From Carettochelys insculpta (Eukaryota; Chordata; Testudines; Carettochelyidae): a stretch of DNA of 64,000 nt. The notes beneath the pieces are model-generated. The model saw only the letters and a list, made by a program, of their open reading frames with translations, was not told the DNA's origin and searched no databases. Shown in pieces: positions 1 to 11,755 of the stretch. The DNA lies in contig NC_134161.1 in assembly GCF_033958435.1 (NCBI RefSeq), positions 3,410,001-3,474,000 of the forward strand, in the 5' to 3' direction. A program made the position numbers and the translations under genes. Position 1 is the first letter of the stretch, and every line of letters starts with the position of its first letter.

Positions 1-87
1 GATGTACCTTTGACTGAGCTCCAAATGTTACAAGAGTCAGGCTTTGATGAGGGATCTGAGGTTAAAGAATACTCTCGTAGTCCTTAG
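1..87 (+). other. Possible exon fragment at window edge (weak)
   Basis: Frame 1 is open from the first base for 28 codons and ends in TAG at 85-87. The predicted peptide is hydrophilic and acidic (it contains LTELQMLQESGFDEGSEV) and looks more protein-like than most random frames here. A GAG|GTTAAA junction at about 60/61 could serve as a splice donor. An open run this short occurs by chance roughly one time in four, and I do not recognise the protein. It could be a terminal exon, an internal exon, or nothing. Confidence 0.18.
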
Positions 88-2040
88 TAGAACATGTAGG
101 GACTGTATCAAAAGATTGGAGCTGAACTTGAACCTTTGCAGGTACACGAAAGGCAAGTGTCCTCCGTACCAGCCAGTCCTCAGACCACATAGCACTCAGT
201 AAAAAACTTGCTTATGCGGTAGCTGGGATCAGCAGGGGGAAGCAAGCGAGTGTCTGGAATATAAATCTAACATGCACCAGTCCATTCACTTCACTGAAAA
301 ATGCAGCTAAAACACCTTAAAATTTAGTATTTTGATTTATAGCATGGTATAGCTTATGAATCATCTGGGTCATAGTTGGTTCTACTTTTCTAAAGAGATC
401 TTGCTTACTTTCCCGTGACTGCCCTAGAATATTTTGTTGAGTTGTGAAGAGTCAGTATGGCTGGTGCTTCTTGATTGTTGCCTTGTTTTTTGTTGGCTTT
501 CACCATAGCACTTAATCTAGGGAGGAATTCAGTGGCATCTGATGATTAAGTAACCCTCGTCATTTGTAAAATTCTCTTCTCGGGATGTTACAGTGCTTCT
601 CAGATAGCAGACACGGACTTGTATTAATAGGGATCAGATTTGCAGCTCAAAGAAGAGATGTACCTTAACTGTTCCTTGTTCCATATCTCCTGGAGCAAAA
701 CGGATTGTGTGGGAAAGTTGATGGGTGTAAAAGAGAATGGGCAGAATCCAAACAGCTAGGAAAACTGGAACTGGTGCGTACCATTGGTTTAGGGGTGAAG
801 GACTGAATGGATAATGGATGATATTCCTGCTTCCAGGCAGGTCTACAGTCGATGCTGAAACTACAGTGGTAGAACGTTATGAAGAAACGTGGACTGGTAC
901 TGCTTTTACTATACTGGCTCTATGGAAAAAGAGGATGTTCCAAGATATACTGTCACGAAACTTCAAGCTAGCAGTAAATACTAAGCTAAACACTATTTCA
1001 AAACTAATAGTAGCCTTGTATGTTAATTTCTCTTTGAAAGACAATGGACATCTTACTTACTCCAGGCTTTATCAAAGTGGCACTGCTTAGTGAACAGCAT
1101 CCAACTTCAGCCTTTGTTTTCTATCAGAAAATTGCCTCTATGGAGTTTTACTTTTTGCTTCCAGTTTGTAAGATGAGTGTGGGGTTTCCCCGAGGCCAAA
1201 TTCCTGTTTATCCACTGTGATCCAAGGTCACTTTCTTTGGCGCTCCGACTGCCTAGGTACTTCGCTTATGACCACTGTGTCGCGTAAGACTCAGTCAGGG
1301 CAGGATGTAAATGTAGCTCTTCTGCACTGATGCATTGGGACTGTTAACAGCTCTCCACTAACTTGCTGCTAAGAAATCAGATTAAAGTAATCTTCTGTTG
1401 TTGTATGATAGAAGCCGCATGTGTAGAGATATTTTACTGTAGTCATAGTTCTTAAGGTAAGTTAGTTATTACAATTGTTACTTATCTTTGGGATAACAAT
1501 GATGACATATGGCTGGTATAATCTCTTTCCTTTAGCGGATGGTTATAAAATGAAAGTATATAACATAGATCTTCTATAAATGTTTAGTTTATGAACATTA
1601 AATTAGATACTGAAGCATTTAACTTGACAAGCAAGATGTAAATTGCATTTTGATCTAGTATGTATAGTAGAGTGAAATCCAATGTGTTGAGTTTCGTGTG
1701 AGTAACTTTTCATTGCAGTAATAGTTACCTTAGGAGGAAGGGAACAGACATTGATCCCAGTTAATGATATAAACTCCCAAGAGATGAAGTTCACTGCAGT
1801 TGATTTTTAAAATGGACATCTGTTTTGAAGAAGGATTCCTCTGTACTATCAGGATCCCTACAGAGCTGGATTAATTATTTTAATTATTTATGATTAACTT
1901 ATTTATCCTACTTGGCTGTGTGAATGCCTTTTTTTTTTTTCTTTAAGGGTTTTTTTTTCTGACATAAAAATAAAGAAAAGAAAACCCCAATGCAGACAAG
2001 CACTTACACCATCATTGTGAGAGACAAATACTGACACTGC
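88..2040. other. Unique non-coding sequence
   Basis: No recognisable gene or repeat. There are short T runs near 1929-1960. Small open frames at 818-1090 and on the minus strand at 1603-1794 have no family features and are of chance length. Confidence 0.5.
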
Positions 2041-2170
2041 CCAATCTGAAAGTGCTTATTATCTAACTAGACAGGACAGATAAAGTCTTGGAGAGGAAAC
2101 AGGCACAGAGAAAATGAAGTAACGGGCTATGTCAATGGCAGGTCTCCTGTGGCCAAGTCAAGCTCCCTAT
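2041..2170 (-). repeat. MIR-like tRNA-SINE fragment, minus strand
   Basis: The stretch contains GGCACAGAGAAAATGAAGTAA, then GTCAATGGCAGGTCTCCTG and a TCCCTATCCTCTGG end. This order matches the reverse complement of the conserved 3' half of MIR-type SINEs (cagaga..aagtaac..tggcaggtctcctg..ctatcc). It is diverged, as expected for an old amniote SINE. Orientation is inferred from that match. Confidence 0.5.
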
Positions 2171-2643
2171 CCTCTGGATGAGCTTGCTTACTTGTTTGGC
2201 AGATCAGTTGAGCGGTCGGTCTTCAGCTTCCAGCTTTCAGATTGTGACACTGAGAAATAAGATGCAGCCCTTTCCCCAGTCTTGCTGCTTATTGTTTAAG
2301 ATTTGAGTTTGAGCCAGGAAGCAGTGGACTGAGATCCATTAGATTTGCTGATGGGTGTGGTTTTATTTCTGAATCGGACTATGTTCTTTTTAGGCTGGTG
2401 TTAATTGTGTGCTGCTTTTCAAAATGCAGCATGGAATCATTAATTTGCACCAAAGTTGGAAGGGATTTGGCTGAGATTCAATTGGAATGCTTCACTGCTC
2501 CATGGCAGCTCCTGAGAGCATCAGTAGCATCTGAACTTTCATTTTACAAAGGGGAAGAGAAAAGTTTTTAGCTTTTCTGATTACAAATAAAACAGTGACT
2601 TTTTTTTTTCTGTTGACGGATACAGTGTGTGACAGGACAAAGG

Positions 2644-2653
2644 TGTTTTTTGT

Positions 2654-2684
<31 letters not shown>

Positions 2685-2690
2685 GTTTTA
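2644..2690 (+). repeat. (GTTTTT)n / (GTTTT)n simple repeat
   Basis: Imperfect tandem units of G followed by four to six T. They are read directly from the sequence. Confidence 0.9.
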
Positions 2691-3870
2691 TTTAACCCAC
2701 AGCCCCAACTTAGTTTCTGACCTTTGCATCTGCTTGAGGAAACGTTTGCCCCTAGTTCTAAGAGGTGAATAATATTTTTTATGTCAGTCAAAAATGTGGT
2801 TGATAAATTTTCTTATAAAAAGTCCCTGGACAGACTGAGAATTATGGGAATTGTGCACATTTAGCACCAAAGGACGTGCTTTTGAACAACACTGAAAGGT
2901 TTGCTTATGTTTTGGCAACTTATTTTGTTTGGAAGTTAAGTGAGCAGCATTATGAGATAAGGCCTCCCAGAAGGCATTACAGAATGGAAAGGTGACAGAT
3001 AGGGGCTTGGTCAATGCTTGTGTTTCTTTGTACCCTGTTGTCTCTTTTTTAAGACAACAAATGTACAATGAGATCAGTGAGCTGTTTTGAGACTCTGAAG
3101 TGACCAACGGTTGCTAAGCAGATCTCTTGCTTTTTTTAGTGTCTGTTTTCACTGTCTAATTTACGTTGTGTAATCAACACTGCAGTCTTTTGTGGCTGCT
3201 TAGAATTGTGTGGCAATTTTCTGTACCAGTACTGGCTCAGCATAGTTATATGCAGAATAATCTCTTTAATAAGGCTGCTTTCCTCCCCATGTACAGAAAT
3301 GGTGGCGCATACCACCACCAGACTTTGAGTGGCCAAAAAGTGTCTTGCGGGTCAGAGTATGTGTACAGTGCATATTCTTTACATAGTAAATGCACATCTA
3401 GACCTTCTGTAGCATCTCGAGTAACGTAACATTTCATTTGAGTCTTCAGATTGACTGAGTGGAATTGGAGTGCTGTCACCTGGCAAAAAAGCTGCTTGGA
3501 AAAAATTATAATAAAGTGTAATGATAAATGACGATTTTTTTAAAGCCATGGGAGATGCCCCATGAAGTACTGCAGGGATTGTTGTTGTTGTTAAATCGTT
3601 GCATTAATAAAAGTCTTTAAACAAAAATCGAAGGGGGCATGAAGACGAACAGCATGCTAATTAATCTCAGGTGGGACTAAATGGTGCTGTGTATGCTACA
3701 GAGGATAATGGAATAATACAAAGACTTCCAGAGGGATTATTTAGAAGTGAGAGAAGGAAATAGAATTTGGAAGCATTGAAGTGAATCGCCCTGAAGAGCA
3801 TGAATCAAATATGCATTGAGAGAAATTAAGCAACAGCAATACTGAAGGGGTGATAGGGATCAGCAGATTA
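2691..3870. other. Unique non-coding sequence
   Basis: Nothing recognisable. A short GTT run lies at about 3580-3592. Overlapping small frames on both strands around 3136-3479 are mutually exclusive and have no motif. Confidence 0.5.
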
Positions 3871-3879
3871 GACACAAGC

Positions 3880-4555
3880 ATGCAAAGGAGGACAATAAAA
3901 TAGCCAGTGCAGCTCTGGGCTCTATGTGCAGAGGTATCATGCATACTGGAGGCATAGCACTAAATTCCCTCCACTTGGGAGTTCAGATCTGGTGTTTTCA
4001 TGTGGTTCCCTCTCCCTGCTAGAGAGAGGATGGCAAATTGGAAGGAAATCAGAAAAGAATTTTAAAAAAGAGGTGAAGGTTGGAGCAACTTGGAGCAATC
4101 CCGGGGCACCGATGGCTCAAATCTAGTTCACGTTGCTGGCCCCTTGTCTGCATGATGCTCCATTGTCTTGGACAAGACCTGCAGCAGGATTTAAACAGTC
4201 ACCTGTCTGGATCCAGTTGCAGGATTGGGACCTGAACATTCATAGAGGGACCAATCAGATAAAGACAGCCCTGTCGTACAAGTATTGCAAGGTTGTAAAC
4301 ACTAGTTAGAGAGGAGAACTGTTTTGGGCTGTGCAGAGGCATAGAATTAGAAAAAACGGGAGGAAATGTAAGCTGAGCATTGCGCAAGCGTACTTATTAG
4401 GCTGGAATTGTCTCCCAAGGGAGGTGATGGAAGCCTGATGACTTGTCATTTAAGGCTTCTGGCAAAGCACAAGTGTGTACGATAGGGAACAATACTGTGT
4501 GGGGAGATGGATGGACAAGGTGTCCAATAGGGCTCAACCACAGCGTGTTTCCTGA
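3880..4555 (+). mobile_element. Decayed CR1/L2-type LINE 3' fragment
   Basis: The left part reads CAGCTCTGGGCTCTATGTGC and the right part reads GGCTGGAATTGTCTCCCAAG followed by GGAGGTGATGGAAGC. The second phrase is the conserved DNA spelling of the 3' coding end of CR1-clade LINEs (tggaat..ctccca..gg.ggtggtggaagc). No continuous frame survives. The element is 5' truncated and much older than the CR1 at 41681. Confidence 0.5.
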
Positions 4556-7500
4556 AACACCTGTTTTGTTTGAGCTATATCAGTTTTCTGTTCATCTTTG
4601 AAGGGTTAGCTGCTAGGTTCAGAAATGAAAATATGTATTTGTTCACACTTCTGCGTGAAAGGCCACCATGATGAAAACAACGTGTATTTCAGGCAGCTAC
4701 TGCGGCTCGACAAACTTAAAAAAAAAAAAAAAATCCATGTAAAACTGAATACAGTCCAGGAAAGTGGGGGTTGGGAGAGGGAAGTGGGGAAGCATGTAGC
4801 ATGGGGACTGGATTAGTACATTTCTTTTATTGAATGTGGCCCTTAACGATTTCATTAAAAATGGTACATACAGAAGAGCAAAACCCTGTGCACACAGTCA
4901 GTCTTCTCTTGCCTGGTGAATTTTAAATGTCAGTTTGCCCCCAGACCTGTGGCCTTCCGCAGCATAGCATAGTGGGGAGTGAAGGAAATGCTTTGGTCTT
5001 CTAGAGACTGTTTGTTCAGTGTAGTCGTGGCCTTTGACAAATTCACCGGTCACAGAGCTATAATATGTTAGCAGGCAGGAGCACGCTTTTAATATTCATC
5101 ATCTCTAAGTGCTACTACCTGACATCTAGTACTAAATGTGCAGATATGGGTGTTAGGAAAAACAGAGCAGGGAAGCCTACTGACTCATTAGTATTCTAGA
5201 TAGAAATCTGAAATTAGTTTGAGATTTTAAAAATGAATGTTGAATGTCGGGCACATAGGAGTTGGAATGGATATTAATATTCATAAGGGCTTTAAAAGAT
5301 ATTTAGTGAAATATTTGTATAATTTAATTTTGTTCATTGGCAAGTCAGAAAAGTGACCGTGGAGTCGAGAAATTGGAGAGTCGGCGTATTCTTTACTATG
5401 ATTTGTCATGGTATAGAAAGCGTTTTACGTTAACATGGATAACGTATTCTCATTGGACTGTGCGCTTACTGCTATGATGTTTACTCAATAAATCACATCT
5501 TATTTTCACATCCTGAATTTCATTGTTTTATCGGGGCATTGAAATGACCTCCATCAAGGCATGAATATGATATTCATTACTCTGACCTGCCAGTGACTTC
5601 TAGATCGCTACTCATGGAACAATACCCCCCCCGCCCCCAGAATGTTAATAGTTGCCTAATATCAGTCTGTAGTGCAATAACTTTTCACAAATGCATGGCA
5701 GGAAAAAAAGATTGGAGGGGCAACTCAGGAAAGACATGCTCCCTGGGAACTCTAAAACATTATAAATAACGAAGTTCAACTGCAAAGAGTTCTGCTAAGA
5801 ACTCCGTGGGGTCGGTGTGTAAAACGGATTGTATGTCTTCACTGCCTTCAGTACTGCTCTAAAGAGAGTGAGTGTGTAATATGATTACTTTCGTTTTATT
5901 TTTTACTTACCTCTTGCAAAGGGGGAGGTAGGATTTCTCAGCACACATCAGGTACCAGAGGTTTAAACTGCTGTTTAAAATAGCATGCATATAACCTGAA
6001 TGAGCAGACAAGAGCAAATGTTGTATTGGATTACTTTGTAACAAATGCCTGTTGAGATCATAAGATACAATTAGAAAGCATTTTACTCCACATAAATGAT
6101 GACTGATTATTTCCCTTGGAAATGTTTAGTCTCACAAGATAATGTATTTTGCTGCCTTGTTGGTGCAAGAATGACATCCTGAAAATACAGCTGAAACCAG
6201 GGCGGTTAGAAGAAGACCAAGATGAGAGAGACTAAAATATATTAATGGTTAGGTTTAAAACACTGCACCGACATTGAGAGCAATGTGATGTTCTTGCTTA
6301 TGTATTCACACTGAGGTAGCTGGGCCTTACATTTTTAAAGCAGAGAAGGAAAAGGAAAGTTTGGCTGCTCTTTACCGGAACTTTTTTTTTTTTTTTTTAC
6401 TGGTTAGGGAGAAAAAAAGGAAACCGATAAGAGCTTGTGTCCAAATACCCCTTTATTACGTGATCATACATGTGCTCTCGCGTGTATGAACATACATGAC
6501 AACTTAATGACTCTTAGCACTGCACATAGTAACTTTTCCAGGAGTTCTGGGGGCCTTTGTCCAAAATTCCATTCCACATGGAGCCAAGGATGCCATTTAG
6601 AACGGGGTAAGATAGGTGCATCTAAGATGCCTTGTGCATACCTTCTGTTGGCTGTACATGATTCCACTACTTAAAAGACCCTAGTTTGGATGCTGATAGA
6701 GCTTATTTCCCTTCTCAGGAAGAGAAGTAATCTATGCAAACATAAAGAACCATCATGGCATACCTGCTTCCATGTGAGAGGCTATATATTTAGAACTGTT
6801 TGCTTAAAAAAATAAACCGCTCTGTACTCCCAATTGGTGTACTTATACCAGCACAAAAGTTGCCGATAGCTCGGGTCTACCAGCATTTATGCATCTGGAG
6901 TCCTGTTGCTGTTGCTCTTCCTAAGTTTCTCATGAGCAGAGGGGCTGCTACATGTAAACACTTGCAAAAGTGCTATGTATTTTTCTTCGGAGGCTCCAGA
7001 TGGGGTAATACTCTTCCAACTATGGGCTATGGTTTCTGGATTTGTTTAGGTGTTACAAATCAGTTTGGTAAATTGCCTCTTAACAGTCTTTCCTGACGGA
7101 GGATAGTCACTTGGCAACATTAAAATGGCTCTTTAAAAGTCCTCCGTAATGAGTGCTTAAAAATTAATCTGTTCATGTGACTGAGAAAGTAACAGTTTCT
7201 GGGCAGCTATTATGGACTTTCCTAGTGGGAGCTTGTCCGTACTTGAATTACTTCCACAAGGCTGCATCCTCCCTAGCAACAAGCTCTTCTAAAGGAGGAA
7301 CTGGTGATGCTATAGTAACTTTGGTTAGCACAGCACTCACAGCTACTATAGTACCTTTGAGTTTTCAGGTTGATTTTCTGTGTGTGCTTCAGCAAGGCGT
7401 TTGCCTCCACCTACAGGAAGTAGAAGGGAAAAAAAAATTGGCTGGTTTCTTCCCACCTTATCTCTGCTGAATAAGCCCAGTACAGTGTTTTCTTCTATCT

Positions 7501-8375
7501 TTCTGCTTTTTGGAGGCTGTCAAGCAAACTTCCACGAGCATCGTCTTGGTGGTCCCAAGGCCTCGTGCCTGTTGGGCTCTTTCTTCATATGCCCTTTCTC
7601 TTGCCTCCATGTACACATGAAGAAAACCTGTAAAAACGGGCAAGGTGGTAATGGGGCTCCACTTGACATTTACTGCAGCTTCTGTGGGCATTCTGGGTTG
7701 AATAAAGCATGAAATTGAAACCACAAAATGCAGAGCTCGGAGGAGAGCAACAAAAACCCGAGGAGATTTTGCGGCGGGGCGGGGTGGGGGAGATAGCTTT
7801 TCATTCTGGGAGAATGGAGCATGTCTGGCTGGAATAGCTGAAAGGGAAATGATACAGTAGCTGTCTAACTTCCCCCTAAAAAGGGGAAGGCTGGGATAGT
7901 CATAGCAAAGAACAGAGCATCTGTTTCTCTTTGACCCAAATGGTTCCTAACAATGGAACCATAATGGTGTCCAGGGATTTACCTCTTCAATGCTTCCCTT
8001 GCTGCCTCTGATGGGAAAGCTAGAAACTAGGCCAGTTGCTGATCCCTGATACAGAACAAAGGCTACTAGCTGCTATGTTATGGCTTCCTTGGTGCCTAGA
8101 ATTTCCTCCCTTTATTGAAACCTCTAGAGCCCAGTGTGCTGCCATCCCTTCCAAAGCCTGCAGAGCAACCACACACTTAGGCCTGTTTTGTTACAGTTTT
8201 GTCCTCTTGCTTTTTCTTTCGCCTTCTCTGCCGGAGCACGACAGCATAGGCAGCCAGGCAGTCCTTAGTAATGTGAACTGGATCCAGGAGCTCAAGGCAG
8301 ACAGGTAGCTGAACATGAGCTCCCAGAGCAGCTCTATGGCTTAAAGGATTAACATGGCCTTGGATACATAAAGGG
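4556..8375. other. Unique non-coding sequence
   Basis: No gene recognised. It holds an A run at about 4718-4733, a C-rich run at 5625-5638 and a T run at 6382-6399. Small frames at 6435, 6800, 7177 and 7380 overlap each other and have no domain features. Confidence 0.5.
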
Positions 8376-8535
8376 GGAAATCTTAAGCAGGGTTAGAGAG
8401 GGAGTATTACCTGTGGGTTTGGTATCCTGTGCCCAGTTCTGGCACCTGCAGTTTGAGGCTGTTTGACGTATGGGTGAGGGTTCGGAGAAGAGTCATGAAA
8501 ATGATGGAAGGAATAAAAAGTGTGCTTGAACAGAA
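8376..8535 (+). mobile_element. CR1-type LINE fragment
   Basis: The phrases CCTGTGCCCAGTTCTGGCAC and GGTTCGGAGAAGAGTCATGA correspond to the conserved CR1/L2 coding block (VQFW..; QRRATKMI), which also appears at about 43520-43600 in this window. The copy is short, diverged and without an open frame. Confidence 0.5.
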
Positions 8536-8699
8536 GAGTTTACACCAGATCTTACACCCCCACAAATCAGGTTCAGTTTTTAAGTGGAGCTACAGCTGAA
8601 GGACTAATAAGTGGAGGAAACAACCCGACTGGCTGGGAGCAGGTAAATGGAGAGGAACAAAGACATGGAAGTCAAGCACAGACAGCCACAAGTTAGGCA

Positions 8700-9060
8700 G
8701 AGCTGACTGCTTGTCCAAGTTTCTATAAGGTGCATGGCCCTAGATGGCACCACATCAGAAAGCTGGAGGAGAGCTGCCTCTTCCCCAGCCCAGTCTGCTG
8801 CAGCCAGAGGAGAATCAGCGTGACTCTGGAACCTCTCCCCCAGCCCAAATGCAACTTTGGCCTGGCCCCAAAGCAGCCTCCGCACCCCATGCCAAATCGG
8901 CGCAGCCCAGATCCACATGTGGTGCCGGGAGAGGTGCATTTGTCCTGCAACCTCAGCCCCAGAGCTGTCATGGCAAAGAGATGATTTTCCCTCCCAGCCC
9001 CAGTGCTACTGTGAGGAGAGAGAGCTCGGGGTGGGGTGTGTGTGGTGTATCTGCATTATT
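8700..9060. other. GC-rich block of unknown origin
   Basis: A locally GC-rich stretch lies between AT-rich flanks. It gives overlapping open frames in several phases on both strands (the longest is about 170 codons, 8744-9256). Overlapping frames in every phase are what GC-richness alone produces. The 3' part of the long frame also runs into the MITE beginning near 9136, so I do not call a gene. Confidence 0.4.
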
Positions 9061-9135
9061 ATTTCAGAATAAGCTGTTCAGGAAGAGATTTTTCCCGAAT
9101 AGCTTATTTCAAAATTGCTCATTTACACGCACGAT

Positions 9136-9674
9136 GGGTGCGTCTACACTAGGAACTAACTTCGAAGTTGGGCACTACATCAAAGTAGCCAGCAGAGTGT
9201 CTGCCCACATGTTCCCCAACTTCCAAGTCCTTACTCCATTCCCGGGAATGGAGTAGTGCCCTGCTTCAAAGTTTAACTTCAAAGTAGGATGTGTGTAGAT
9301 GCTCAGCTTTGAAGTTGCTCACTTTGAAGCTGTACTTTGCAGTTATTTGTGTAGTGTAGACACAGCCAATGAGTATCCAAGTAGCCCACAGCTATTTTGA
9401 AATGGAAGGTCCCCACTGATAGGGGGCCTCCAGCCCTACCCCAGGTGCCCTGTATCAAAATAGCCCCCATTCCATGTTTATACAGCCGCTGTTCTGAAAT
9501 ACCTGTTTTGGAATTGGTGCCATTCCTCATAGAATGAGATTTACACACCTTGAAATAAGCCATCCACTATTTCAAAATGATTTTAAAAGAGCTGTTTTGC
9601 TGTATAGACGCTCACAAAGTTATTTTGAAATAGTGGCTGTTGTTCTGAAATAACTTTGCTGTGTGGACACACCC
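9136..9674. mobile_element. TTCGAAA-type MITE, copy 1
   Basis: The left end reads GGGTGCGTCTACACTAGG and the right end GTGTGGACACACCC, which are inverted complements in their first 14 bases with few mismatches. The interior is full of TTCGAAGTT, TTTTGAAATA and similar TTCGAAA-derived words. No coding capacity. Related in terminal sequence and interior style to the copies at 10393, 17530, 35206 and 62665. A convincing target duplication is not visible. Confidence 0.65.
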
Positions 9675-10392
9675 TTTGTAGGAGATCCATCGCAATGAGA
9701 AAGTAGTATATACCAAGCAATAACCTCTAAACCAAATGCTTCAGAATTTTCCAGTGAGGAGTCAGGGGCTCTGAGAGACATAGGTTTTTCTGAAATGTTA
9801 TAGGAAAGCAGAAGCTTATCCAAAACATATAAAGGTCATTGACAGATCAAATCAACGTGGTCATGTCAGTTACTTGGGGTTGCGAGTGCCACTGAACTTC
9901 TGGTATGACCTGACGAGGTTAAACAAACAGTGTCTGAAAAGTAATGCGCGCTCCACTCCAGCTGTCATTCCAAAAGCTGTGCCATCGATCTGATGCCATA
10001 GAGATAGAATTGTGTTTTTGTATGTCAAACAGATTGTATACTCTTTGAGTGATGGCTTGACAAGAGATTTTTAGCCTCCATTTATTATGTAGAGGAGTCC
10101 TGGTGGTAAAGCTCTGCGATGATATTTATCTTTATGAACTATGAGAATTAAGAAGTTCCTGATTTTAGTTTAATTAAGCAATAAAGCACAGCAGATGGTG
10201 CATATCTGAATTATTGAATGTCTCTTGTTAATTCGAGAAGTTCAGTAACACTGCAGAAATGAATTGTCGGGAGTGTATTGTTGCTAATAAGGGCCATAGG
10301 CATTCTGTGGCATTGGGTTGACAATAACTTATGCCTGGAGTTCTAAAGCCGTTTTACAGTAAGTGGCAAGGTCACAGGTGAATCCGCTCTTA
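9675..10392. other. Unique non-coding sequence
   Basis: No repeat or gene recognised. Confidence 0.5.
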
Positions 10393-10810
10393 GGCTGCGC
10401 CTACAAGAGCAAGTTCTTGGGGAAAAAAATTTTTTTGAAAGGAGGGGGCTCTTTTGAAAGATCCCACGGAATGTCTACACCCAAAAAGCATTCTTTTGAA
10501 AATCAAGCGGAAGAGCATGGCGCACTCTCTGAAAGCGCTCCTCCACTCCCGTTTCAGGAAGCGCACCTTCTTTTGAAAGCTTTTTTCGAAAGAAAACGTG
10601 TAGACGTTCTGCAGGCCCTGGTTTTCGAAAGAGCAGCCCTCATGGCACCTAATTTTTAAATCCCTGGCCCGTTCTTTCGACAGAGCAGGGCAGTGCGGAT
10701 GCTCTCTTTTGGAAGAGCAGATCACTCTTTTGATCTGCTTTTTTGTGTGTGGACATGGTCTTTTGAAAGAAGTGCTTCTTTCAGAAGCTCGGTATCATGT
10801 AGACTTGGCC
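10393..10810. mobile_element. TTCGAAA-type MITE, copy 2
   Basis: It begins GGCTGCGCCTACAAGAG and ends GTAGACTTGGCC; the ends are imperfect inverted repeats (GGCYRHGYCTAC type). The interior is packed with TTTTGAAAG and TTTCGAAAG. Flanking trinucleotides are TTA on the left and ATA on the right, close to the 3-bp TWA duplication of PIF/Harbinger-type elements. Open frames on both strands inside it are composition artefacts of the repeated words. Confidence 0.7.
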
Positions 10811-11394
10811 ATAGTGGAGAAAAAAGGACCAGAATCTCTGCTTTTTATTTAAAAAAAAAATGGCTTTTGTGTGCAAATAAAATTCTGAGAGCACGAAGTG
10901 CAAACGAGCACTGTCTCTTGTCTTCCCAATTCTGAAGGCAGCCTGAAACAGGTTTGAAAAGTGAAAGTTGCTTCATATTGCGCTGAAGGAGAGGTGGTGA
11001 TGATGATGATGATGGTCAATATTATTAACTGTGGAAGTGCTGATTCATTTAGCAGGAACAGCTAGTTACTGCTTCCCCTCCTCCATAGCAAACTATTTTC
11101 GAGTTGTCAGATCCTTGTCTTCCCCTGAGGGCTTCAGTTACATAATTCTGTGATACTAGCATATCCATTCTGGGCTCTTTAGAGGTGTTGGTAGCAGAAC
11201 TTTGCATTGTCTGTGAAAGTAAGCAGACTGCTTTATGAGTTGATTTTCATTGTAGTGAATAAACAAATGAATGTTTTGTAATTTAAACTAATGATTGTAC
11301 TGTAGTTAAATTGTTGGGATGAGATTCTGGGTACCTGGGTTCAATTCCAATTTCCACAGTAGATTTTTGTGTCACTGGAGCACTTTCTGAGGTT
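10811..11394. other. Non-coding sequence with a (TGA)n run
   Basis: A short (TGA)n microsatellite lies at 10997-11014. The stretch 11310-11390 (GGGTACCTGGGTTCAATTCC, then GTCACTGGAGCACTTTCTG) is faintly MIR-like. Nothing else was seen. Confidence 0.45.
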
Positions 11395-11580
11395 GGGGGA
11401 AAGGGGTAGCTCAGCAGTTTGAGCATTGGCCTGCTAAATCCAGGGTTTTGAGTTCAATCCTTGAGGAGGCCATTTAGGGAGCAGGGACAAATAGATGTCA
11501 GGGATGGTGCTTGGTCCTGCCAAGAGGGCAGGGGACTAGACTAGATGACCTCCTAACGTCTCTTCCAGTTCTTGGAGATG
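11395..11580 (+). mobile_element. CryI-type tRNA-derived SINE
   Basis: The head carries an RNA polymerase III box A (TAGCTCAGCAG at 11407-11417) and box B (GAGTTCAATCC at 11450-11460) with the spacing of a tRNA. The body and the tail GGACTAGACTAGATGACCTCC..CTTCCAG match the CryI / tortoise Pol III SINE pattern as I know it from cryptodiran turtles. That tail is the same as the 3' end of the CR1 at 43970-44010, consistent with mobilisation by a CR1 LINE. This is the strongest taxonomic marker in the window. Confidence 0.85.
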
Positions 11581-11583
11581 TGT

Positions 11584-11755
11584 ATGTCTACGCTACATAG
11601 TCAATGGCAGCATAGCCCAGTAGTGTGAAGGCAGCCTATGCCATCAGATGTTTTGCCAATGGAGGTACACTGTTCTTCTGATGGTGACATTGACAGACAC
11701 TGCCTTCAGCTGGTACTACTCTGCAGATGTTTGGAGTTTTGGTGACAGAACTATA
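11584..11755. mobile_element. Possible TGTCTAC-type MITE remnant
   Basis: It begins ATGTCTACGCTACATAG and holds GTCAATGGCAGCATAGCC and GGAGGTACACTGTTCTTCTG, the style of the GGCTATGTCTAC MITE at 62459. The right terminus is not clear and no target duplication was found. Confidence 0.35.

Noticed and set aside
8744..9256. 170-codon plus-strand open frame
   Set aside because: It lies in a GC-rich block where all phases are open, and it crosses into the MITE at 9136.
10363..10725. Opposed open frames of 98 and 111 codons
   Set aside because: They fall inside the TTCGAAA MITE; repeated FERS/SFEK-type words come from the TTTCGAAAG repeat units.
11395..11460. Possible functional tRNA gene
   Set aside because: Box A and box B are present, but the stems do not close as a tRNA and the sequence continues into a SINE body and CR1-like tail.
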